Notes under the pieces: model-generated
Databases searched by the model: none
What the model was told of the DNA's origin: nothing
Seen by the model: only the letters and a program-made list of their open reading frames with translations
Program-made: the position numbers and the translations under genes
NCBI GenBank assembly: GCA_036362985.1
Contig: JAYGXS010000004.1
Span: 43,124,024-43,188,023, forward strand
From: Ligula intestinalis
Taxonomy: Eukaryota > Platyhelminthes > Cestoda > Diphyllobothriidea > Diphyllobothriidae
DNA length: 64,000 bases
Direction: 5' to 3'
Part shown: positions 32,945-45,280 of the stretch, one piece after another
Numbering within the stretch: position 1 is the first letter of the stretch
Layout: every line of letters begins with the position of its first letter

Positions 32945-34370
32945 GTGGTACAGAAGGGTTTTATTTTCCCGGCGTTTCAGATTCCCTTGGGAACCCTTAA
33001 TCATAGTTTATTGTAGGAAAGTCGGAGCCATGTGCAGATAAGGGTGTACATGCACAGGTTGCACGGTATTTATAGTTCGCAGCAGTCATCCGCATGCGTA
33101 CTATAATTTTCAGTTCCCGTAGTCACCGCTTGAGGTCTTAATTGGTGCGGTGATGGCTCATTTATTGCCACAGTTTGCTTGCCAGCGTCAAAAGCTGGCT
33201 TTATAGTTGCAGGACAATTATGCTCGCTGTCGTAAGAGTAGTTGAGGCGCCCGGTCCTCCCCAGGTGACTGATTCTCATGCTTAGGAAATGTCTCAGTAC
33301 ACCGTATGGGAAGGCCAAATCTTTGCATTTGTTGATGGACTGGGGGCCTGAGTATCATGACTCGAGCAGCTCGCGGCTCACGCGGTTGTCACATCTTGCG
33401 AGGATTTTGGCCTCGTCAAAATTGAAAATATGGCTGGTTCCCGTTGAGTGAGCTGCAACCTGGGAGTTGGCGATTTTCTTCCCCACTGCCGCTGCATGCT
33501 CGGCCATTTTCGTACGGAGTAATCTCCTGGTTTCTCCGACGAAGTTAATTTGTCCACAACTGCATCAGATCCGGAAAACGGCTCCAGCCGTTTCCTGCCG
33601 TGGCAGTGAGTTTTTCGGTCTCATGACCCGGCGCCTGATAGTTCCTTCTGGCCTGTGCGAAACTCCAACTCCAAGTGGGGTGAGTAGACGGCTGACTGCT
33701 TCCGATAGTTTCTTCAGGTACGGATGAGCTCGCAAAACTTTTGGGCCAGTTGGATGTGGCTTCTTCTCTCGTTTGCGTATGCATTGGTTGACAAAATTGC
33801 GCAGGTATCCATTCACTCTCAGTACCCGTCAAAGATGTTTTAATTCAGCAACTTTGTATTCCGCTTCGCTGCAATGCGTCTCAATGCGCCGTTAAAGCGC
33901 TCTTACGCAACTGCGTTTGTGACCGATTGGGTGGTTGCTGTTGTAGTTCAGGACTTGCATAGTGTTGGTTGCCTTCCTGAACCCTTTAGTTTTTAGGCTA
34001 CCACAGTCTTTGCGGCAAACGAGGACATCCAGAAAGGCCAGCTGGTTGTTTTCTTCTTCGTCCATCGTAAATTGAATGTCCGGGAAGACGGCGTTTAGAC
34101 GTTCCTTGAATGTCAGTACATGATCCTGCTCAATAACGACGAAGGTGTCGTCCACATACTGAGCCCAGAATTTCGGTCTGTTGTGTCGGAAAACCAGCGA
34201 CAACAACCGTTGAAGGAATGCCTCTGTTATGAGTCCGGAACGAGGCGAACCCATCGGTGTGCTTTTCACCTGTTCGTAGATAGTTCTATTGAAGGTGAAG
34301 TACGTATTGAGGCAGAACTTTAGGAGCTGGAGGATTTGGGCGTGCCTGAGCCGATTTTCCATTTCATCGT
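32945..34370 (-). mobile_element. Penelope-like element, 5'-truncated (RT palm to GIY-YIG and 3' end)
   Basis: Minus-strand PLE. From 34362 the RT reads LKFCLNTYFTFNRT, TPMGSPRSGLITEAFLQRL, FWAQYVDDTFVVIE with an intact YVDD, and NNQLAFLDVLVCRKDCGS. In another frame LPYLKKLSEA-type linker sequence (about 33750-33580) precedes a GIY-YIG domain, INFVGETRRLLRTKMAEHAA and STGTSHIFNFDEAK (about 33545-33400), with a TGA where the family has Trp. The 3' untranslated region ends near 32950 with the hammerhead-like GATTA...GAAACGCC sequence. Frameshifts make it a pseudogene. Confidence 0.88.
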
Positions 34371-34434
34371 ATTTTCATCGTCGGAGTAGTTGGATAGTCT
34401 CGATGGCCAGGTCCTGTGGAATAGAATAGTGGAA

Positions 34435-34885
34435 TAGTGGACCCGGCCATATTTTCAATTTTGACGAGGCCGAAATCCTCGCAAGAGGTGACAACCACGT
34501 GAGCCGCGAGCTGCTCGAGTCATGGTTCTCAGGCCCCCAGTCCATCCACAAACGCAAAGATTTGGCGTTCCCATACGGTGTACGCTGTCTTACGACAGCG
34601 AGCATAATTGTCCTGCAACTATAAAGCCAGCATTTGACGCTGGCAAGCAAACTGTGGCAATAAATGAGCCATCATCGCACCAACTAAGACCTCAAGCGGT
34701 CACTACGGGAACTGACAATTATAGTACGCATGTGGATGACTGCTGCGAACTATAAATACCGTGCAACCTGTGCATGTACACCTTTATCTGCACATGGCTC
34801 CGACTTTCCTACAATTACCTTTGATTAGGGATTCCTGAGGGAATTCGAAACGTCAGGAAAATAAAATGCTTGTTCCAGTGATCGG
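34435..34885 (+). mobile_element. Inverted partial PLE partner (3' end only)
   Basis: Plus-strand copy of the same 3' end as the neighbouring minus-strand element: FNFDEAEILARGDN, ELLESWFSGPQSI, then the noncoding tail to GAAACGTCAGGAAAATAAAATG at 34849-34870. It forms a long inverted repeat with about 32950-33430. Here the codon that is TGA in the neighbour is TGG (Trp). This head-to-head layout is the usual Penelope arrangement of a truncated inverted partner at the 5' side of the main copy. Confidence 0.85.
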
Positions 34886-35246
34886 ATCTTCTTCTTCGGA
34901 ACTGCTTCCTGGAACTCGCATATTCTTCGCTATTGGCAGTGGTGGTACAGTTGCGCTGCATCTACCACACTATCTCTGAACCTGCCAACTGTGGTTAGTG
35001 GAATGAGCAAGTCAAGAATACCAGAGGTAAAGGAGGGCGCAGGTAACCGGCGCGGCGGGAATAAAGTTGTGCCGTTAGGAATAGAACACGCATTTTTAGA
35101 TATAATTAGCCTCATACTCACCCAGACGCACATCACAATCCAACTGACAGCGCAGTTTCACACCCTACGTAGTGAATTAAATAGGTTTAAGTAGGTTGGG
35201 CAGGTAAGTTAATCCAAAATTGATAAATATGATGACTACCAGTCGG

Positions 35247-35325
35247 GGCCTCGTAGCTCAGGTGGTTAGAAATTTAGTCGTTCTGAAGCCTGTTTCCTGT
35301 TTTCGTGGGCCCGCTGAACCATTCA
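35247..35325 (+). mobile_element. tRNA-like SINE head, possible family 2
   Basis: GGGGCCTCGTAGCTCAGGTGGTTAGA has a good A box (TAGCTCAGGTGG) and resembles the GCCTCGTA start of the family-2 SINE. The B box is degraded. No body match was established. Confidence 0.4.
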
Positions 35326-35784
35326 CATATCCAAAAATATAATCGTCAGCCCTTTCATTAATTCGAGTAGACTTTGGCTTAAAGTTATCGATAATTATAT
35401 AAAAGGGGCCTTTAATGTGATGTGCTCTAGCCTCAAGATTTCAAACCTGAAACATATCCTCTTTTCGCACTCTAACCAATCAGCAAGTGATATTAAAATC
35501 ACGATTTCTGCTTTACTAGTCGTTATCAACCAGTAATACCCAAGCCATGGTTTGTAACGCCTGCGGCTTAAACCCGCATTCTAGTAGATAGAAACACAAT
35601 CCTCTTAACATTGTTGCACAAAACAGTTGTCCTGTCCGTTGCAATACGTTATATGAACTCAAGTAGAGGGCGCTCACTGGTCGCTTTACTGGACCTATCA
35701 CCCCGTGGTGCCTTAGGACTCAATCCACAGACTCATTACGGATGAGTAAGGCCCGCAAGGCGATCGGTGATCACTCTCAATCTC

Positions 35785-35787
<3 letters not shown>

Positions 35788-35820
<33 letters not shown>
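35788..35820. repeat. (TA)n microsatellite
   Basis: About 16-17 uninterrupted TA units following GATCGGTGATCACTCTCAATCTCTGAA. A similar flank (GATCGGTGTTCGCACATTCCTGAGTGAA) precedes the (TA)n at 62877, so the tracts may be tails of one repeat family. Confidence 0.95.
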
Positions 35821-35825
<5 letters not shown>

Positions 35826-36339
35826 TCACTCTTCATATATAGAAATAAGCGAAGTCCCTTGGGAACAAAATAGCTGTGATTGCGTAAATATTCATTTTCA
35901 ACCAAATGAGAAACGTTCGAAACAAAAGGAATTTTAAAACATGCCTATTATAAAATGATGTGGTTAGCCAAAGTGTGGGCAATATGAGTCTGATGCATTC
36001 AGTCCTCCGATTGATAATGGCTGTGTTCACTTCCAGTTGACATTTAGAACTTTTTAAGTGACATCTATACTCCCATGTCTGTTATATAATGTCTCTTCTG
36101 ACTGTATTGCCTCAGGAATTTGTAATCATTCCTTGAGCGGCAGGCATCATTGATGCAGCTTTTCTTCCATGCAAATCTATTTCCTGCGTCCAGTGGCTAC
36201 CTGGGATAAATGGTCTCATTTCTTCAGCAATAGCTAGTGTTCATGCATACGGATGGAGAGGAATTTTGCAGTTTGAGCACAATAGACCTCATCCCAACTG
36301 ACACATGGTAGTTTGCAGACTATTTATCCTCTAGCCAGA

Positions 36340-37280
36340 TGAACGTTACCGACAAAGGTAGAGGAGACTGGGCTGACCATTCCCAGCTCATTAGCCGTCA
36401 TTAGGCGGTCATGTACAGCCGCAAGTGGTGCAACACTTTAAGCTCGAGCTCGCGAACTTTTTAATCAGAGTCTCACGCCCGAACCATTGAGCCATGAACT
36501 CGTTGTGTTTCCGGCTTGGGTTTGGAGATATTGACACCTGCTGATGAACGTTCACCGACCGCTAAGGGAGCTCATTTGTCCCTATCTGCTTTTGCATTGG
36601 GTCTCATTTCTTGGGCCCTGACAGAAGCTGTAGCGGCTAATAACATAGACAGGTAGTATATGACTGGCTCATGACGGCTAGTAACCCAAAAAATGGCCAT
36701 TCCGGTTCCACTTGTCTTTGCCGTCAGGGCCCCAGAAATGAGGCCCAAGGCGAAGACGGAGAGGAACAAGTGAGTTCCGTTAGCGGTTGGTAAACGTTCC
36801 CGACAAAGATAATGGAGACTAGATCGGCTATTTCTGGCTCATTAGCCGCCACAAGGCAGCCATACCTAACCCCAAGTGGTGCATCAACGAAAAATCAAAC
36901 ACGAAACCTTTCTAATTAGAATTCCAGCGCTCAAATCCATTGAGCTACGGGTTCGTTGTCTTGCCGATTTCAATCGGGAATGCTAACCCTGGTAGATGGA
37001 AGCTCACCGATCGTTTACGCGATTGGTGCTCACTCTCGAGCCCTGCCACCAGCCTAACAGTGGCAGATGAACACTACCGACAAAGACAAGAGAGACGGAG
37101 CTGATAACTTCTGGCTTACTATCCGTCGTCAGCCAGTCCTACCTATCCTAAGACAGTGCATTGCTCGAAGCTTTAACCTGCGACCCCATGATTAGAAGTC
37201 GCTCGGGGTTGAACTCCAAGGCAGAAGGGGAGGAGTGAGTCCCGTAACCTATCGATGAGCATCCATCCATCAGGATTTCT
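36340..37280. mobile_element. Cluster of four family-1 SINE copies
   Basis: Copies at about 36340-36520 (-), 36655-36720 (+), 36795-36990 (-) and 37065-37215 (-). Each minus copy has the body CCGACAAAGxxxAGxGAGAC...TTCTGGCT-like and TTAGCCGTCAT, then a tRNA-like head in reverse (CATTGAGCCATGAACTCG, CATTGAGCTACGGGTTCG). The plus copy at about 36663 has GACTGGCTCATGACGG, with one change in the hammerhead core. Repeated insertion or segmental duplication could explain the cluster. Confidence 0.75.
36595..36750. repeat. Foldback repeat: 28-bp inverted ends around a SINE body
   Basis: 36595-36622 is a near-perfect inverted copy of 36723-36750 (TTGGGYCTCATTTCTKGGGCCCTGAC). The 100-bp interior includes the plus-strand SINE body. 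It could be a small MITE-like unit or two opposing SINE ends. Confidence 0.7.
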
Positions 37281-37289
37281 TCACTGTTC

Positions 37290-40200
37290 AAGTAACCCAC
37301 TCCGTCCTAAGGGTGTAGAAGCTGGGTGCACAAAGTAGTTGTAGACTTGAGTACTATTTCTATTTGCAGTGTTTTAAGCTGTTTCGTTGAGCACAGATAC
37401 ATTCTTTACATAAGGGAGAGAGGGAGAGAGTTCGCCAGCCTGAAACCACCTTTCTACGTGAACTGTTGTCGCCGCATGCACTGACGATCAAAGTCAGGAA
37501 GATATCCACTCTGTGAAAAGTTTCGAACGGTATTTGATCTACAGTAGATGGACTATCTCATGCAATCCTACGATTTTTACAAGTAACTCCCTCTTACTCA
37601 AATGCAGCCCAAGCTGTGGACCCCAAAGTCTTGCAGCAATAAAGTTATGATCGTTCTTCCTAATAGGGCATATTATGATTTTTGAAGGAATCGAACGTTT
37701 TATAGAAACGCCAGCTTTTTTAATAAAGTGGAAAATTCCGAAAAAGTGGAAATCAGGCGTACTAGGTAAACTTAAGTTTTACATGTAGAGGAAGCCCTTT
37801 CATGCAAAACCACTGAGTAAATAGAGCAGCACAAGTAAAATTACGTTGGAAAATAATCGTTTTGTCAAGTTTTAGAATAAATATGCTTCCATATTACGTG
37901 CAATATAGTGTATGGCTGTTACCAAAGAGCCTAAATTTCAAGTATGTATTCTAACATGTTTTCACGAGAACTGCTAGTTGTTTCTTTTGTTTATGCATCG
38001 CTTAACTTACGCTGGACTAAGCAACCACGTTTTCGCTTGATATGCCCCACTGGGAGATCACAGGAGTAATATATTGCTTAAGCTCACTTTCGGACATGCC
38101 GGTCAGTGACTAAGAAATTTAAATAGAATTATGGGGAACAATTTTAAGCGTACCATTTATTGTACACTTAGAGTTATTGCCTTCCGCCATATTGTTTTGT
38201 AATTATTTGGATATTTCTATTACGAAGAGGTTCAGATCTTCCATTAAATTCCAATTAAGACTTTACGATTTTCACTGGCTTTAGTCAATTGACCATAAAA
38301 AATGAGTTTATTCGATGTGCTTACCAAAACCTTCACAATAAGATAGATCTTGAAAGCTTTTACATAAATAACCAGCTTTTAAACATTTTTATAATGCAGC
38401 TGTCTTTGTGTGTCATAGTTTCAGAACCACCAATCATGTGAACTCATTGCCGAGAAAAATGAACGTCCACTACAAAAGTCGCGAATGAATATGCACAAGA
38501 GTGATTGAGAAAAATTCCACAAAAAGTAAACTCTTGGAAAAAGCTTTACTCATATATTTTGGCGTCTGATATCTGCGTACTTTAATTTTTTGATGATTAC
38601 GTCAAGATCAGAATGGGAAATTTTGGCCAGTGGATTGATTTCCCAAACAATTAGGGATATCTCTTCTGTTATAAATGAAAGAGCTACTTGTTTTATAGAA
38701 AACGGAACAGTTTTCAGCATATTTGCTTACTTCTAGACTAAGTTCTACGATAACAAATACAAAGTAGGGTGGCTATAATATCAATGGCGATTTTTGAAAA
38801 AACTGTTTCGCAATGTCCTGTGACAACTCTGTCAAATGTTTGTTATGTTAACTGTCTCCAACTTCATGCCGATTTTAAAATTAATTTGGTTGCCATATAC
38901 TAATAAAGTTCTCAAACGCATTCCTTGCCTGTAACCCCTCAAATATAAAATATAAATTTAATATGGAGTAATGCAAAGAAAAACTTCAAAAGTTTATTAC
39001 TCAATTTTATGGCACAAAACTTGGCAGATTTGCAAAATATAATTTTTTAAACTTATTTGGCTCTTCTATTCGCAAAAGTAATGCGCTATCTCCTAATTAC
39101 ACTAACCTCAATTTCATGAATACAAAACATAATTTTCCGTTTTGTGAACCAATATAATTAAAAAGTTTCTGCTCTTCATGAATGTTCTTTTATAGTGCAA
39201 CATGCACACGCAAGGAGTGCTTTTCTGCAGCGTTTAATAGCATAGGACATTCCTCGGATATCACTGAACGCTGGATTTCGCCCGTTTCTGCCTCTATTTT
39301 ATCCCACTATACTGATATGAACGGAATGCAATTCTAGTTAACATAATTTTGCGCCTCAAGTCAACCCAATGAAATAAATAAACAACCTTAAGTGTGAGTT
39401 AAATCCTCCAATCCCCAACCTTAAATCAGATATGCAATCTACTGTACGTTCGGTTAGTGTGGTACGCAGTTATTCGAACACAAAAATCATCCTTATGAAG
39501 AATTACATGTAAACCATTTCAACCATCCTTTTTAGGAACCCCAGACGACAGGTCATAAACTCCAATACCACTTCAACTAAATTTCGAGAAATTGTAAAAA
39601 GAAATCAGGCGTTATGTGCTTTAATTTTAGAGGAATCAACCACAATTGCATTTGGCTCAATTAGCTGCAGAGCCATTATACAGTGATCACAATTTTTCGC
39701 AAGGACACTATTAACCGCCTTATTAGTAGTGGGTACAATCTTCAGCACAAACGAGCCAAACGACCAAAGGGGGACCTACAGTTTGTCTCCGTAAACGCGC
39801 AGGCTTCAGAGGGGATCGCGTAATTGATCCCAAAGAGAAATCGGAATGATCGTACATCGTCCACCATCCAGATCAACTTATCTAACGTCCTTGTTGAAAT
39901 TGAAACGTGTATTGAGCAGAGCTAATACCAGATTGAAAGATTACTTGACAAAACTGTCTTGTAGGGTCGCCTAAATATCTATTCCCCCCGCTCAACTGTC
40001 TTATGTAATTTGTAGTTCAACATTTAATTCTTGGTTAGCGAGTGTAAGTGAATATTTAATTGGGTTGGAAGGGCTCAAAAAATTAAATTACAGAAATTCG
40101 CATTTGCTTCAATGGACTATATAGAATCAAATCCATCAACATAAATTCCCGTGTCTCAGGAAACTGATGCCTGTTGAGGGAAATTCAACCTTATATTGAG

Positions 40201-40890
40201 GAATTTAACGAAAAAAGGGAAAGTTGGGTTACTTAAAATTTCAAAGAAGGTTATCGCTAAGTCAAAGGCGAAAAGAACCTCTAATGACAGTCTTGCCGAT
40301 TAGTTCAATTGTTTCGAGACGTTAGCGATCCCCCCTCCAGGGGGTTTCACTAAATTAACACCCACTCTGTGCACAGATGATACTTTTCGTTTAGTTATCA
40401 AAGCTAGTTCTTCTCAGGGCGAAAAAGGCCTGTCTGAAGCAAGATAACCAAATGCCAACAGGAAGTTCTCAAAGATCAAATCGCCTCGCACACGGACTTG
40501 GCTGATGACGGTGACAACCACTGCTGCAGCTCCGGTCCTATTTTATAATCCTTAGCTGATATCAATGCTCTGGGTGCCGTGTCCAGAGACCTTTGTCCTA
40601 TAAATCTTACCACCCCCTTGGACCTATGCCTTGTCAGTTTGCTGAACGCAATGGACTTATCTGGTTTTAGCACTCCATAATTTATATAGGAGGACATTTA
40701 CCTGACTATGCGTTGTTTTTAATGGTTCTGGAAGGCTTCAGTACCACCCAACTCAACATCGAAATTACTCTAGGTTCAAACAGTAACCGATACTTGGGTC
40801 GTAAGCATCACGTGATGGAAAGTTTTGTGGAGTATTAGGACCACCTGTGTTTTTGACTGCTATCATATTTTTAATTAAGGTGCCCCGTGC
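37290..40890. other. AT-rich intergenic stretch, nothing recognised
   Basis: About 3.6 kb with hardly any ORF above 60 codons, no recognised transposon protein and no splice-supported exon. Confidence 0.7.
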
Positions 40891-41060
40891 ATCGTAGCCG
40901 TGCGTAAACATTTCGATGTAAACTTCAGCCTGCCAAAGTCATGTGTGGTCCTTCAGTACATTCACTAGTGCACGTTCCGATCATGTATGCAACATTCAAT
41001 GTTTACTCCTTCTGGTGCGGCCTCCTCTAAACGGGGAATGTCAGTTCAGTTCAGTCGAGT
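40890..41060 (-). repeat. Interspersed repeat family C, copy 1
   Basis: The minus-strand reading shares order and wording with 55960-56180 and 63220-63350: TAAACATTGAATGTTGCATACATGATCGGAA, GTGAATG, ACCACACATGAC, GGCAGGCTGAAGT and GTTTACGCACGG. Noncoding and of unknown nature. Confidence 0.6.
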
Positions 41061-42049
41061 TTTATTATGGGGATGGTATGCACACACTCTTGAGATTCCT
41101 ATTGGTTGAAATAACATCAAATAGCGCGCAGAAACCGTGCAATTGTCTGATAACTGCTCAAATGAGGCAAAAGTAAACTAATCAAAAAGCGTTATTGAAA
41201 TGTGGTAAGAAGTATAGCCCTCGAATATAAGCCAGAATGCATTCCATGTGCACGGCGCAAAGAAGTAAATTATGCAACTGCTCAAAGTCTTTAGCATTAT
41301 TCGATAAGGCATATCCACATACAACGTCGAAGACAAGGAGTGCTTTTGAAATTTTCCTGCATACAAAAATAAGATCCATTTATTTTGTGGGACATTGGTT
41401 TTTCTTCAAATGTAATTTTCAAAGAAAAAATCACTGTGCAAATACGAATTTTTACAACCAAAATAAACCCTTCATTTAAGTTCCGAATTTGCAGAAGATG
41501 ACATTTTTTGCGAAACCGTTCTTAAGAGCATACAGGCTTGCCTCAGTGAACTCGTTTTAGGAAATAAACCCCAAGAATATTCGTTGAGAAAAGTCGCAAG
41601 CCCCTGGTTGCAAAAATAAGCACTAATATATTTACATTTAGAAAACTTCTGACGAATGGTGAATGCTGACGTACACCACGCAACGAAGTAAATCTGAATA
41701 GATTATCAGAAGAGGACCGGGCTAGCTCGTCCGTTGGCGGACCTCTAAGCCCTGGCTATTATTGGACTGTGATGGTTTAAAAGCGGGTCAGATAGTTGAT
41801 AGTGTGCTGCCTCGAGGAAGGCAGTTAACAGAATCAATCGACTTTTTTTCTTCCCCTTACAGACTTCAATACGTTGTCCGAGCCGGTCAGCCACGTGATG
41901 CAGGGATTGAGCAAGTGTCTGGCAGAACTAAACAGTCTGTATACACATACCACACACGCCCTGACCCCTCAGAAGTGGTAGGAGAGTAGCCTAACCGACT
42001 GCTTGCAGGCTGTCCTGACAAGTCGCTCCTGTGGCCGACAACCAGGGAT

Positions 42050-42165
42050 TGTTCATTGCTCTGCGAAAATTCCCATTTTATGATCGAAAAGTCGTATTGA
42101 AAAACAATTTTTTCGGTCATTCATCATCAGGCCGGTACATGACATGGGGAATTAAAATTGTCTGT
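42050..42165. repeat. Interspersed repeat family E, copy 1 (PLE-end-like)
   Basis: AAAATTCCCATTTTATGATCGAAAAGTCGTATTG...TTTTTTCGG...CACCAGGCC-like sequence recurs at about 47235-47325. On the minus strand it contains CCTGATGATGAATGACCGAAAA, a CUGANGA...GAAA pattern, so it may be a PLE terminal fragment. Confidence 0.45.
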
Positions 42166-43780
42166 TAATTGCAGCGTTGGGGGGGGGGAGGAATTGTTCA
42201 TTTTTCAATGCGGACGGCCTCAGGGTCCTGTTTCTTCGCTGTGACGGTCCCCACTTGATGACCTTAAACCGATGGACGGATATTCACTCGCACACGCATG
42301 CGAACACATGTTAGTGCGCCACCCTGGGACCGACCAGCAGGTGACCTCAACACCCTTCGAGCAATCCAATGCACCAATCATGCAGCACTTGAACTCTCTT
42401 CACAATAACTTATAAGCAATTGTCACATCTCACACAGGTAGTTGCATCAGATTTGCTGAGACTTGCAGGCACCCAGAGGCGTGACTGGACGCAGTCCACA
42501 TCAGCCCGGGCTTCGCCCGCGGTCACTGCCACCCGAGGAAGCAACTCCAGGTTCTGTACACAATACAACCATTATTCGGGTGGCTTCCACTTTTACGCTC
42601 TTGTTGTTGTGTTCTTCCTTATAAGTTTCCAACAGGGCTTAAGCAGACGGTGACAGCTCAGCTTGTCACCGTTACAACAGGAACGTCACACTTGGTTTTC
42701 AAGCAAAGGAGTCGGTTGTGCGAGAAGACCACTACGCTTGACTCTACGCTAACTATTTTATCACATACACAGCCACACAGGGCTGTCCGTGAGATCTGAT
42801 TTTTTCAGCCAGTCGGCGACCGTCCAAATTACAACGGTTGACGCACCGGGATTTTTTAAAAGCATGTAAGATTTACTATTAGCGAGGAATGCACTGAAGA
42901 GCCGTGGGGAAATTGGGTACCCATAGTCGACCTAATTTTCTGTTTCCATACACTAGTAGACTGTCTGGGCCTGTCAGGTACAAGAACTGCGCACACTGTG
43001 CGTGCCGTACACGACCTGGTTAGGCATAATGTCGCATCAAAGAACATGCTGCCTGCCGACGTGAGATTTCCAAATGCTGTGTGTCTACGGGGTGATGTGC
43101 AGCAGGCTTATGTGTGTGTGCGTGCTGACAGCAAGGCGCACTGAGCGGCGTGGAACAACTCGGTAATCGATAGCGTGACGGTCTCACGCTCATTGCGTAG
43201 TATGCGACCCTAGTGGAAGATAAGCGGTAGTCAGCGCGCGAGAGTGGACTGACACTGAAAGAGCGGCCGTGCAGGGAGCCGTAGCGTGCTGAGCTGAATC
43301 AGCATCTCTTAGTGACTTATAGCAACCTAAAGGCCGACTTTGCCCGGCTGTCACCAGTGAAGAATCGATGCTGGTAGACTCAGCCTAACCTACCACCTAA
43401 ATTACTGTACTTTATCCTGACATCTACTGTACTGGCACAACTGAGTGCTTTTACTACTACTAGCATCAGTAGCTATTAGCATATTCTTTCTATTAACAGT
43501 AACTTACTACTAGCTCTCAGGCAACATCAGTCTTGGTATCTGCTCCTTGTTGTCGTTCGCAGCAATATTGCCCTTCTTGTCGTTAGTGGCACTGGTACTA
43601 TTACCCGCAGCCATAATCATAATAGTCGAACATTGAGCCTAGCCTTTTAGCATCAACACAAACTTCTCCGTCGAAAGCCTTTCACACTTCCTGAAGACCC
43701 TCCGCTGAAGGGTAAGCTGTGTTCTCTTTCTTGTTTTCGTTCTCTCTCAATTGTTTTTTTCTCACGTTTTTCTTCCTTTC

Positions 43781-43785
<5 letters not shown>

Positions 43786-43832
<47 letters not shown>
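43786..43832. repeat. (CT)n microsatellite
   Basis: About 23 CT units, slightly interrupted at the right edge, inside a longer pyrimidine-rich stretch (about 43720-43850). Confidence 0.95.
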
Positions 43833-43835
<3 letters not shown>

Positions 43836-43899
43836 TGCTTTCCTCTTCCCTTGCTCAACCTGCCCTACAATGCCCAGCTCTGACTTGGCTTCCTTTTCA

Positions 43900-44760
43900 G
43901 CACCGCGCCCATTCCACCTCAAGTGAACGATCAGCTAGGTGGTGAGGGAGAGTGTGGTGTCGACCCTCAGCGCATTTCTTTCCTCACTAAAAACAATATG
44001 ATGAGCTTGAAGCTATCGCAGTGCGCTAAAAGTCGTGGCCTGGAGGGTTGCCAACTGTCGGGACAACTTGGACACCGCAGTCAGTGCAATGTGTGTCTTG
44101 TTGTGTGGAGTGGCTTAATATGGGCTTAGAGTGAGGCTCACTGGCTCATTTTTGATGTGGCCTCTATGACGCTCCCAGGCGGGAGCCTACCTAGCAAGGT
44201 GGTGTTGTTGTGGCACGGATTGGAGTGTGTTTCGCGTACATCGCCTGCGCCTTCTTCAATCTCCGGTCATCTTGGCTAATGCCTTGACGCTGGGTACAGA
44301 TGTGGGAGTAGTTAGAGAGTGGGGTAGATTCTCCTCAAGTCTACTTACACTGTAATCCCGCGGTAGTTACCGCGTTGCTTCATTCTGCTGAGGCTCGTGA
44401 TCGACATCGTCGAGAGCAACGGTCAAACTCTCGTGTGTTGAGTGGGATGTTTTGATGCGTGCCCCCTAAACGGATCGCGCGGTGGATGCGCTAGACCAAC
44501 ATTGGGAGAGGACGTGGTGGCACGCAAAGGAGCGGCCTTGGCCGCGTCAGCCACCTGCGCCCTCCCCATCTCCACTCCTCTTGACTTCGTCTGGACGTCA
44601 GCCCCAGTTGGGGGATTGGAGAGGAAGTGACGTAGATACCGCGAGAGTCTACTTTCAGCAAAATCCAGCGTCAGTCGCCGCGTTTGCCTTCAGTTTGCTG
44701 AAGCCCGTGGCGGACATCGTCGAAACCGAGGGCCGAGCTGTCGTGCTTTGACGGGGTATG
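43900..44760 (+). repeat. GC-rich interspersed repeat family D, copy 1, with internal tandem units
   Basis: Shares blocks with 57290-58230: CTCAGCGC, GTGCGCTAAAAG, CGTGGCYTGGAGGG, CGCTCCCA...GGGAGCCTACCTAGCAAG and CATCGTCGA. Internally about 44225-44450 and 44545-44750 look like two diverged units of roughly 300 bp containing CTGCGCC, GTAGATWC, GAGTCTAC and GAAG/GAGGCYCGTG. No conserved long ORF; probably non-autonomous. Confidence 0.6.
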
Positions 44761-45280
44761 GATTGCCGCGTTTTACAACATATTTCTATTAAGGCGCACG
44801 TGGCCTGCTAGGCTGGCGCATTGCCTGAATGATCCTGGGCAGCGTGGATAGTTTAGGCGGGTGCGGCTGGTCTATGACGGTGCACCTAATGCTAATCTGC
44901 TCGTGGCCTCTTCTGCCTCCGGTCCTGGTCATGCCACCAGGCCTAAGCGGTGTGGTAGGAGACTGCGGTAGGTGTCAACCTGTTGGCTTACCTGTTACAG
45001 TGTCTGACCAGTCCGGGGCGTGATCTGAAAGTGTGATCTCAGCGGGGAAAATTTGGCAGAATGTCCGCATTATAACCTCACTGCAGTTGAATAAGAGATC
45101 ACGAAATTGTAAGACGTCATTAAATTCTGCGAACCTTGTTGAATTTGCACTGCTCAAGCTTCTTCCGGGAGATAAAATGCTTAAATTACCCACAAAAACC
45201 ATAGAGTGTCTCGTAGCTGATCGGTAAATGTCTGTGTACCAATATGAATATCTCCCGATCTAAATCGGCAAGGCAACGAG

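Noticed and set aside
33545..33832. Overlapping 83-95 codon minus-strand ORFs as separate genes
   Set aside because: They are the frameshifted linker between RT and GIY-YIG of the PLE.
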